Translations under genes and position numbers: made by a program | The notes under the pieces: model-generated | What the model saw: the letters and a program-made list of their open reading frames with translations, nothing else | Databases searched by the model: none | Told to the model about the DNA's origin: nothing | Shown: positions 1 to 5,554 of the stretch, in pieces | How the letters are laid out: every line of letters starts with the position of its first letter | How positions within the stretch are numbered: position 1 is the stretch's first letter | DNA from: Chloroflexota bacterium | Lineage (GTDB): Bacteria; Chloroflexota; UBA6077; JADZDV01 | DNA: 8,149 nucleotides | Direction: 5' to 3' | Assembly: GCA_020850915.1 (NCBI GenBank) | Contig: JADZDV010000052.1 | Location: forward strand, 1-8,149

Positions 1-6
1 AAGGCG

Positions 7-12
7 AGGAGG
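7..12 (+). promoter_or_regulatory. Ribosome binding site of the coiled-coil gene
   Basis: AGGAGG, a perfect Shine-Dalgarno core, lies 5 bases before the ATG at 18. It supports that start over the in-frame ATG six bases later and shows the gene is translated independently of anything upstream. Confidence 0.8.
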
Positions 13-17
13 AACCG

Positions 18-656
18 ATGACGATGACAGCTCAGCCCTGGGACGTGCTCACCACTGAGCTGAGAGACGAGGAGCCTGGAGAGGTCGGGCCCCGCTTACG
101 GAAGCAGCCCAGCCCGATCGGCCAGCTTCTCGGACAGAACATGCTCGACGATGCCGTGCGGGCGCTCCAGGAGGACCTAGCCCTGCTGCAGGCTGGCCAG
201 GAGCGTGGGATCAGCGCCCTCGGCTCTGCCATGGCGCGACTGATTGAGGAGCTCGGCGAGGTGCGAAGCCGGATCGGTGCGCTTGGCGAGCTCGGCAACA
301 GCTCAGCGGCGACGCCCGCCGCCGAGGCGGAGTGGGCGGCACTTCTGACCCGCGTAGATCGGTCCGAGCGTCAGGTCATGCTCTTGCTGCGAGGCATGGA
401 GACGCTGGATGGACTGCGCCACCAGGTGAGCATTCACACCCAGGCGATCGGGCGACTGACTGATCTGGTGGCGATCGCCAGCCAGCCGCGCCCGATCGAG
501 GGCCTCGAGGCGCTCCAGCAGACGGTGGCGCTCCTGCAACAGAGCCAGGCGGGCCAGCAGCGGTTCCAAGTTCTGTCGCTCGCGGTCGCCGCGCTCGGAG
601 CGCTGCCCGGCGTCGGAGCGCTGGTGTGGCTGGCGGTCCGCGTGTACGGCGGCTAG
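18..656 (+). CDS. Coiled-coil protein with C-terminal membrane anchor, function unknown
   Basis: I do not recognise a family for this 212-aa protein. Residues about 1-35 are polar and proline/charge rich. Residues about 40-92 and 105-180 are Leu/Ala/Gln/Glu-rich with heptad-like spacing and few prolines, suggesting two long helices or coiled coils split by an Ala/Ser/Thr-rich hinge near 93-105. Residues about 182-208 are one hydrophobic stretch (Val/Leu/Ala/Gly) followed only by a short tail, so the protein is probably tail-anchored with its bulk in the cytoplasm; no N-terminal signal is seen. The ATG at 18 is chosen because an AGGAGG box sits 5 bases upstream; a second in-frame ATG at 24 is less well spaced. 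It is followed by a 242-base spacer with a strong inverted repeat and is probably not co-transcribed far beyond that. It could be a structural, partitioning or membrane-organising protein, but nothing in the sequence decides. Codon use matches the neighbours, so the ORF is likely real. Confidence 0.8.
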   Translation: MTMTAQPWDVLTTELRDEEPGEVGPRLRKQPSPIGQLLGQNMLDDAVRALQEDLALLQAGQERGISALGSAMARLIEELGEVRSRIGALGELGNSSAATPAAEAEWAALLTRVDRSERQVMLLLRGMETLDGLRHQVSIHTQAIGRLTDLVAIASQPRPIEGLEALQQTVALLQQSQAGQQRFQVLSLAVAALGALPGVGALVWLAVRVYGG

Positions 657-695
657 TCCGAACAGTCGTCCACCGTGGTGTCCGTCAACTTCTTG

Positions 696-760
696 CGTGG
701 TTGTCGCAGCCAGCCCCAGGGGAGGGGGCACGACGGGAACCCCTGGGGGTTGCGACCACG
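696..760. repeat. Two-part inverted repeat (large stem-loop)
   Basis: The inner arms CCCCAGGGG (714-722) and CCCCTGGGG (740-748) are perfect 9-base complements around a 17-base G-rich loop. Outside them TCGCA (704-708) pairs with TGCGA (751-755), and CGTGG (696-700) pairs with CCACG (756-760), with a TTG bulge on the left and an unequal internal loop. The structure starts about 40 bases after the stop of the coiled-coil gene and ends about 140 bases before the MFS start. No T-run follows on either strand. It may end transcription of the upstream gene, act as a protein-binding operator, or be a small repetitive extragenic element; the sequence alone does not separate these. Confidence 0.6.
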
Positions 761-801
761 CTCGCAAGACTCTGACGGGCACCCCGTCCACCGAACCGGC
801 T

Positions 802-830
802 TTGCAGCAGTCCGTCGCCTGCGTTACAAT
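802..830 (+). promoter_or_regulatory. Candidate promoter of the MFS gene
   Basis: TACAAT at 825-830 matches five of six positions of the -10 consensus. TTGCAG at 802-807 is a partial -35 match with a 17-base spacer (the overlapping TTTGCA at 801-806 would give 18). Transcription would begin near 837, leaving a leader of about 60 bases before the GTG at 899. It lies downstream of the inverted repeat, as expected for a separate unit. The -35 match is modest, and this is pattern matching only. Confidence 0.4.
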
Positions 831-898
831 CTGCCGGCCGTTACGCCAGCGACCTACACATTCGCCCAGCACGGTACAGCGGACAGGCTCTGGCTAAT

Positions 899-2275
899 GT
901 GACTGTTTGGACGGAGAGCAGCGTCAGCAGCATGCCCGCATCCACCACCGGGTCAGGAGAGCGCCGGCGGTCACCGTACTACGGGTGGCTCATCGTCGCC
1001 CTGTCCTTCCTCAACCAGGGCCTTGGCTACACGGTCTGGTACTCGTTCCCGGTCTTCTACGTCGCGCTGCTGGCCGAGTTCGGCTGGAACCGTGGTGCGA
1101 CGTCGCTGCCGTTCTCCGTCTTCGTGCTGATGCACTCGCTGGCCGGCCCGCTGTTCGGTGGACTAGTCGATCGGTACGGCCCGCGGCGGGTCATCCCGGT
1201 CGGCGCAGCCATCCTGGCTCTGGGCGTCGCGGCCTGTGCGTACGTCCACGAGCTGTGGCAGTTGTTGCTCGCCTACGGCCTGGTCGGCGGTATCGGTATT
1301 GCCAGCATTGGCTGGGTGCCCAACAACGCCGTCGTGTCTCGCTGGTTCTTCCGCAGAATCGGGTTCGCCGCGGGCCTGGCTTCCACGGGCGTGGGTCTCG
1401 GCATCTTCGGGCTGATCCCGGCGATGGATCGGGTCATCACTGAGCGGGACTGGCAGTCCGCCTACCTTCTGCTCGCGGGACTGCTGGTCGTCGGCCTGAT
1501 CCCGGCCAATCTGATCTTCATGCGGTCAAGCCCGACGGAGATCGGACTGGGCATCGACGAAGGCGACGAGCGCGGATCGAAGCACCGGACGTCGTATGTC
1601 GAGGTCGTCGTCGATCTGGCCTGGGCGTCGAGGGAGTGGACCCTCGGCCTGGCCGCGAAGACGAGCCGCTTCTGGCTGGTCTTCGCGGGGATCACCCTCG
1701 CCACGTTTGGGCAGCAGCTCGTGATGGTGCACCAGGTGGCGTTCCTGGTCGACGCCGGCCAGCCGGCAGCCACGGCGGCCATGGCGACCTCGCTGCTCGG
1801 CATGTTCGCGGTCCCGGCCAAGATCCTGCTGGGTTACATCGGCGATCGCTACGGGCGAGAGATCGGTTTCACGATCGGGTTCCTGGCGAACGTCGCGGCC
1901 GTGCCCGCGCTCGTCCTCGCGGGCCAGCGCACCGGCCTCGACGTGGTTGTCGGCGGGCAGAGCTTGGGACCAGGTTACCTCTGGCTCTACAGCCTGCTGG
2001 CGGGGGTTGGGTTCGCGGCGCTCGGTCCGATCATGCCAGCGATCACCTCAGACCTGTTCAGAGGCCCCTCATTCGGCATGATCTTCGGCGCCGTGACGGT
2101 ATCGGCCGGCCTGGGCGCCGGCCTGGGCGCCTGGGTCGGCGGACTGTCATACGATCTCACGTTTGACTACCAGCCCGCGTTCACCATCGGCGTGATCGCG
2201 ATGCTCGTGGCGATCGCGTGCTGCTGGGCAGCAGCGCCCCGCCACGTGCGAAAGCAAGCGCGAATACTCGTCTAG
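899..2275 (+). CDS. MFS transporter, oxalate/formate or monocarboxylate-like
   Basis: A 458-aa inner-membrane carrier of the major facilitator superfamily. Twelve hydrophobic helices can be laid out: about 28-48, 68-90, 98-115, 120-140, 155-175, 186-207, then after a charged central loop 257-277, 290-312, 322-341, 358-380, 390-412 and 427-446. The motif-A loop GGLVDRYGPRRV (87-98) lies between helices 2 and 3, and its repeat GYIGDRYGRE (311-320) lies in the second half. The opening PYYGW-IVALSF block, the YSFPVFYVAL stretch and the SSPTEIGL end of helix 6 resemble the oxalate/formate antiporter and monocarboxylate groups; this suggests an organic anion, but the substrate is not readable. The start is uncertain: GTG at 899 has a weak GGACAGG 11 bases upstream. 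ATG at 932 gives 447 aa with GGAGAG 13 bases upstream and loses only a polar tail. It converges on citrate synthase, sharing the CTAG stop bases. Confidence 0.88.
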   Translation: MTVWTESSVSSMPASTTGSGERRRSPYYGWLIVALSFLNQGLGYTVWYSFPVFYVALLAEFGWNRGATSLPFSVFVLMHSLAGPLFGGLVDRYGPRRVIPVGAAILALGVAACAYVHELWQLLLAYGLVGGIGIASIGWVPNNAVVSRWFFRRIGFAAGLASTGVGLGIFGLIPAMDRVITERDWQSAYLLLAGLLVVGLIPANLIFMRSSPTEIGLGIDEGDERGSKHRTSYVEVVVDLAWASREWTLGLAAKTSRFWLVFAGITLATFGQQLVMVHQVAFLVDAGQPAATAAMATSLLGMFAVPAKILLGYIGDRYGREIGFTIGFLANVAAVPALVLAGQRTGLDVVVGGQSLGPGYLWLYSLLAGVGFAALGPIMPAITSDLFRGPSFGMIFGAVTVSAGLGAGLGAWVGGLSYDLTFDYQPAFTIGVIAMLVAIACCWAAAPRHVRKQARILV

Positions 2276-3414
2276 CGCGACTCGATCGGCTGGTACGATC
2301 GGAGCTGATAGCCCGTGTACTCGGCTCGCGGGCGAATAAGGCGGTTGTGCGCCAACTGCTCCATGACGTGCGCCGTCCAGCCGGAGACGCGGCTGACCGC
2401 GAAGAACGGCGTGAACTGGTCCGTCGGCAGGCCGAGCATATAGTGGGTCGAGGCGGAGTAGAAGTCCACGTTGGCCCAGATCCCTTTCTCGGCCTTCACC
2501 CGCTCCTCGATCGCGCGTGACATCTCGTACCACTTGGATTCGCCCCGCTTGGCGCCAAGCTCCTCCGAGAAGCGACGCAGCCATGTTGCGCGTGGGTCCT
2601 CCGTCCGGTACACCCTGTGGCCGAAGCCGGAGATCTTCACGCCCTGCTTGAGCAGGCCTGAGGCCCAGTCCGCGGCGCGCTGCGCCGTCGACTCGCCGGT
2701 GCGGTCGATCTCGAGCAGCATCTTCATGACCGCCGTGTTCGCGCCGCCATGGAGCGGGCCGGACAGCGTGCCCACGCCGGAGGTGATCGCGCTGTACATG
2801 TCCGAAAGGGTCGCGACGGTCACGCGACAGGCGAACGTCGAGGCGTTCAGCTCGTGGTCAGCGTGGAGGATCAGGCTGATGTCGAGAATGCGGGCCTCGT
2901 CCTCGGGCGGCCGCTTGCCAGTCATGGTGTAAAGGAAGTTCGCCGCGTGATTCAGGCCTGGGTCTGGCGCGATCGGATCGCGGCCGTTGCGAATGTGCTC
3001 CCAGGCTGTCACCATGCCTGACATCCTGGCGGTGAGCCGCGTCGCCTTGCGGAGGTTCGCCGCCGCCGAATGATCGCCCCGATCTGGGTCCCAGAGCGAT
3101 AGCAGCGAGGTGCTGCTGCGGAGCACCTCCATGGGGTCCGCGTCCCTGGGCCAGCCTCGCATCATGTCAACAAGCTGGCCCGGAACCTCGCGGCTGGCAA
3201 TGAGCTCTGCCTGGATGGTGTCGAGCTGGGAGCGTGTCGGCAGCTCGCCGTGCCAGAGCAGATAGACGACTTCCTCGAACGTCGCGTTCTTGCACAGGTC
3301 GTGAACGTCGTAGCCGCGGTAGATCAGCTTGCCGGTCTTGCCGTCCACGAGGCAGATGGCGGAGGTTCCGACAACAACGTCCTCGAGCCCCTCTTTGAAG
3401 GTTGGAACACTCAT
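2272..3414 (-). CDS. gltA: Citrate synthase (citrate/2-methylcitrate synthase family)
   Basis: A cytoplasmic enzyme of 380 aa that condenses oxaloacetate with acetyl-CoA to citrate, the entry step of the TCA cycle. The catalytic triad is visible: His222 in GPLHGGAN, His266 in GFGHRVYRTEDPRA and Asp317 in NVDFYSA. The substrate-binding arginines R275 and R342 (SRVSGW) and the early GKLIYRGYDVHDL block are also present. Length and motifs fit the short dimeric form seen in Gram-positive and related bacteria, which also includes 2-methylcitrate synthases that use propionyl-CoA; the two cannot be told apart here, and no prpB- or prpD-like gene is in the window. The start at 3414 (ATG) has GGAGAG 6 bases upstream and gives the family N-terminus MSVPTFKEGL. 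The frame stays open for 63 codons further upstream, but that stretch looks non-coding. It lies 185 bases below the ABC operon on the same strand, and its TAG stop overlaps the MFS stop. Confidence 0.95.
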   Translation of the reverse strand: MSVPTFKEGLEDVVVGTSAICLVDGKTGKLIYRGYDVHDLCKNATFEEVVYLLWHGELPTRSQLDTIQAELIASREVPGQLVDMMRGWPRDADPMEVLRSSTSLLSLWDPDRGDHSAAANLRKATRLTARMSGMVTAWEHIRNGRDPIAPDPGLNHAANFLYTMTGKRPPEDEARILDISLILHADHELNASTFACRVTVATLSDMYSAITSGVGTLSGPLHGGANTAVMKMLLEIDRTGESTAQRAADWASGLLKQGVKISGFGHRVYRTEDPRATWLRRFSEELGAKRGESKWYEMSRAIEERVKAEKGIWANVDFYSASTHYMLGLPTDQFTPFFAVSRVSGWTAHVMEQLAHNRLIRPRAEYTGYQLRSYQPIESR

Positions 3415-3420
3415 CGATGG

Positions 3421-3426
3421 CTCTCC
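3421..3426 (-). promoter_or_regulatory. Ribosome binding site of citrate synthase
   Basis: On the minus strand this reads GGAGAG, 6 bases before the ATG at 3414. It fixes the citrate synthase start against the open extension up to 3603. Confidence 0.7.
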
Positions 3427-3438
3427 AGACCATGAGGT

Positions 3439-3455
3439 GGGCGGCGCTGCCGCCC
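3439..3455 (-). other. Hairpin in the citrate synthase leader
   Basis: GGGCGGC (3439-3445) and GCCGCCC (3449-3455) are perfect 7-base complements around a 3-base loop, 24 bases before the citrate synthase ATG and just upstream of its ribosome site. A competing pairing exists between GGTGG (3436-3440) and CCACC (3460-3464). It could tune translation or mRNA stability, but it may be chance in GC-rich DNA. Confidence 0.35.
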
Positions 3456-3517
3456 TCAACCACCGGCCCAGCGACGTCTTCGCCCGGCCAGAAGAGTTGC
3501 GCGCTGTTCCGCGGTAC

Positions 3518-3523
3518 ATTGTA
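3518..3523 (-). promoter_or_regulatory. Candidate -10 box for citrate synthase
   Basis: On the minus strand this reads TACAAT, five of six to the -10 consensus and identical to the -10 box proposed before the MFS gene. It lies between the hairpin ending the ABC operon and the citrate synthase start, which would give a leader of roughly 95 bases. No convincing -35 hexamer is seen 16-18 bases upstream, so the promoter may be weak, activator-dependent, or not real. Confidence 0.35.
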
Positions 3524-3565
3524 GTGGAGCAGCCAGCGCGGTGGAGCTTCGCGCACGCGGGGTCG

Positions 3566-3597
3566 CCCGCGGGCGGGCCATGCCTCCGCCCGCTGGG
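3566..3597 (-). terminator. Strong GC hairpin after the ABC operon
   Basis: GCGGGCGG (3569-3576) pairs perfectly with CCGCCCGC (3586-3593) around a 9-base loop. A single T bulge at 3594 lets CCC (3566-3568) pair with GGG (3595-3597), making an 11-pair stem. On the minus strand it begins 2 bases after the stop of the last permease. No U-run follows, so it is not a classical intrinsic terminator. It could be a U-less terminator, a pause site used with Rho, or a 3' end that protects the importer mRNA. Its place between the importer and the citrate synthase promoter candidate fits a transcript end. Confidence 0.5.
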
Positions 3598-3599
3598 AG

Positions 3600-4541
3600 T
3601 CAACCTCGCTCCTCGCGGATGTATGGTTGTCCCAGAGCGGACGGCGCGGCGCTCCGCCGCCTGGAGACGCGGCCGGTTATGAACGGCAGCGCCACTATTG
3701 GGGCGAGGTAAGGAACGGCGCCCCAGATGTACTGCGAGCCCGGGAACGCCGGCGGCAGTCTGAACTGCGCCGCTTCAAACCCGCCGAACAGCAGCGAGCC
3801 AGCGATGGCCCAGCGTGGACTCCAGCCGGAGAAGGTGACCAGGCCGAGCGCGATCCAGCCCCGACCACCCGTCAAGCCGTCGGTCCAGGCGCCGATCGTA
3901 GACAGCGAGAGCAGCGCTCCCGAGAACCCCATGAGCATCCCGCCGAGGACGATGGCACAGAACCGGTAGCGATCGACGTCCACGCCAACCGAGTCAGCCG
4001 CGGAGGGCTCGTCGCCAATGGCTCGAAGATGGAGACCAACCCGGGTCTTCTCGAGCGCTAGCGAGACCACGACCGCGAGCAAGTAGGCAACGTACACCAG
4101 CGCGCGCTGCTGGAAGAGTGCCTCACCACTCCACGGCAGCGAGCCCAGCAATGGGACCACCAGGCGTTCGTCGAGCGCTGGCGCGCGCTGGCCCACGAAC
4201 AGCCGGCCGAACAGCCGACTCAGCGCGTCCCCCAGCACGACAAGGACAAGCCCGAGAATGAACTGCTGCTCCGGTCCAGCTCGGCCGCGGACCACGGGCA
4301 AGGCGTGCGTCAGGCAGAGCACGCCGCCCAGCAGCGCGCCGCCGAACGCCCCCAGGTACGGATCGCCCGTGGCGAGCGCAATCCCGTACGCGGCCATGGC
4401 GCTGAAGGCCATGACCCCTTCCACGCCGAGGTTCGTTGCACCCGAGCGCTCAGTCACGATAACGCCGAGCGTCGCTGGCAACAGCGCTGCACCGGAGCGA
4501 ACGACGACCGCGACAAACGGGACGATCGCTTCAGCGTTCAC
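3600..4541 (-). CDS. ABC importer permease 2 (BPD_transp_2, nucleoside-type)
   Basis: Second inner-membrane permease of the BMP-type importer, 313 aa from the chosen start. It is hydrophobic throughout with about eight to ten membrane stretches. Family marks are the early ERSGATNLGVEG block (31-42), which matches the usual SERSG-N-G-EG of NupQ/YufQ-like permeases, the GLHLRAIGDEPSAADSVGV loop in the middle, and a GRGWIALGLVTFSGWSP block later, corresponding to the G-GF-ALA--FGGW-P region that contacts the ATPase. The GTG at 4541 is chosen because it overlaps the upstream permease stop as GTGA and gives the family N-terminus; the frame stays open to an ATG at 4598, but that would add 19 arginine-rich residues and overlap the neighbour by 61 bases, with no ribosome site. 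The C-terminal 25 residues are polar and basic, facing the cytoplasm. It should pair with permease 1 to form the channel. Confidence 0.9.
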   Translation of the reverse strand: MNAEAIVPFVAVVVRSGAALLPATLGVIVTERSGATNLGVEGVMAFSAMAAYGIALATGDPYLGAFGGALLGGVLCLTHALPVVRGRAGPEQQFILGLVLVVLGDALSRLFGRLFVGQRAPALDERLVVPLLGSLPWSGEALFQQRALVYVAYLLAVVVSLALEKTRVGLHLRAIGDEPSAADSVGVDVDRYRFCAIVLGGMLMGFSGALLSLSTIGAWTDGLTGGRGWIALGLVTFSGWSPRWAIAGSLLFGGFEAAQFRLPPAFPGSQYIWGAVPYLAPIVALPFITGRVSRRRSAAPSALGQPYIREERG

Positions 4542-5554
4542 GGCCCGCTCGCCCGGCGAAAGCATCGCAGGCTTACGGCGGCGTACAGCACGGCCCACAG
4601 GAGCACGCCGGCCGCGGCTGACGGGGTGCCAAGCTGAATCTGGATCGCGTCGCCGCCCACCAGCAGTGCAGCGACCAGGATGCTGGCTGGAAGGACAAGC
4701 CAGGGTCGGAGCGCTGCCAGCGAGGCGACCAGAATGGCGGTGTACCCGAGGTCCTGGGTGATCCCTGATTCCAGGCGGTGGTTCAACCCCATCACTTCAC
4801 TCGCTCCCGCGAGCGCCGCGAGCGCACCGGCCAGTGCCGCGACCAGGCACGTCAGGCGCCCCGCGTCGAATCCGAGATAGGCCGCTGTGCGCGGGCTCTG
4901 ACCCACGATCGCGACGCGAAGCCCGATCACGGTCTTGCCCAGCAGGGCAGCCACGCCGGCGAGCGCCAGCAGGCCGAATACGAGGCCCAGGTGCACGTTG
5001 GTGTCAGGCAATCTTGGCAGCCAGAAGCTCTGACTGAGCGGCGCCGTTCCCGGAAAGCCTCGCCCATTGGGATCCTTCCAGTAGCTGATCGAGAGGAAGT
5101 CGGCGATCCGAAGCGCCACGTAGTTGAGCATCAGACTGGTGATGATCTCGGAGCTGCCGAAACGAACGCGCAGCCAGGCCGGCACGAGCGCCCAGAGCGC
5201 CCCTGACACAACGGCAGCCAGCAGCATGGCCGGCGTGACAAGCCAGCCAGGATCGTCAGGGTGATAGAGTCCGATGCCCGCGGCGACGATCGCGCCGACG
5301 ATCATGGCGCCGTTCATGCCGATGTACCAGAAGCGCGCTCGGAACGCGACGACCAGGCCGGCGCCCAGCAGCAACAGTGGGATCGTCCGCGCCGCCAGGC
5401 GGTTGAGTCCCTGCACACTGCCAACAGCCCCCCACGCCGCGCCTGTCAGCACCACGAGCGGGTTCTGGCCTAACAGGAGCATTGTCACGATGAACACAGC
5501 GGCCGGAGTGGCCAGCGTCAGCAGCAGACCAACGCCTCCAGCGCACCGCTTCAC
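4538..5554 (-). CDS. ABC importer permease 1 (BPD_transp_2, nucleoside-type)
   Basis: First inner-membrane permease of the importer, 338 aa, resembling NupP/YufP-like proteins. An N-terminal signal-anchor helix (about 8-28) is followed by a short periplasmic part and about eight to nine more helices. Recognisable blocks are RFGSSEIITSLMLNYVA (131-147), close to the family's G-NEVI-T-MLNY, the GQSPRTAAYLGFD loop (218-230), and SGITQDLGYTAILVA (263-277), which corresponds to the GxGFxGIAVALL ATPase-contact region. The early FNIGxEGQ block of the family is altered here to FWYIGMNGAM (75-84), losing the Glu that permease 2 keeps. The start is GTG at 5554, overlapping the ATPase stop as GTGA; a GGGGGA stretch a few bases upstream may help, but translational coupling is likely. 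Its own stop overlaps the GTG of permease 2 in the same way. The substrate is probably a nucleoside or related compound, by family only. Confidence 0.9.
   Translation of the reverse strand: MKRCAGGVGLLLTLATPAAVFIVTMLLLGQNPLVVLTGAAWGAVGSVQGLNRLAARTIPLLLLGAGLVVAFRARFWYIGMNGAMIVGAIVAAGIGLYHPDDPGWLVTPAMLLAAVVSGALWALVPAWLRVRFGSSEIITSLMLNYVALRIADFLSISYWKDPNGRGFPGTAPLSQSFWLPRLPDTNVHLGLVFGLLALAGVAALLGKTVIGLRVAIVGQSPRTAAYLGFDAGRLTCLVAALAGALAALAGASEVMGLNHRLESGITQDLGYTAILVASLAALRPWLVLPASILVAALLVGGDAIQIQLGTPSAAAGVLLWAVLYAAVSLRCFRRASGP

Noticed and set aside
774..788. Small hairpin GACGGG/CCCGTC with a 3-base loop
   Set aside because: A 6-pair stem of this size is easily found by chance at this GC content, and nothing around it gives it a role.
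303..872. 189-codon frame on the minus strand across the coiled-coil gene and spacer
   Set aside because: It lies opposite a gene with a perfect ribosome site; its product is low-complexity Arg/Leu/Gln-rich and resembles no protein, as expected for an antisense shadow in GC-rich DNA.
1636..2166. Long plus-strand frame inside the MFS gene
   Set aside because: It is a shifted frame of the clearly coding MFS gene, very rich in Arg/Gly/Pro, with no motif.
2147..2584. Minus-strand frame crossing the MFS/citrate synthase junction
   Set aside because: It lies in another frame of citrate synthase and opposite the MFS gene; its product has no recognisable domain and citrate synthase motifs occupy the real frame.
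3415..3603. 63-codon upstream extension of citrate synthase, overlapping the permease stop
   Set aside because: The extension is unlike any citrate synthase N-terminus, contains the candidate promoter and both hairpins, and the ATG at 3414 has its own GGAGAG site.
4542..4598. Longer N-terminus for permease 2 from ATG at 4598
   Set aside because: It adds 19 Arg-rich residues, overlaps permease 1 by 61 bases and lacks a ribosome site; GTG at 4541 repeats the GTGA overlap and fits the family.
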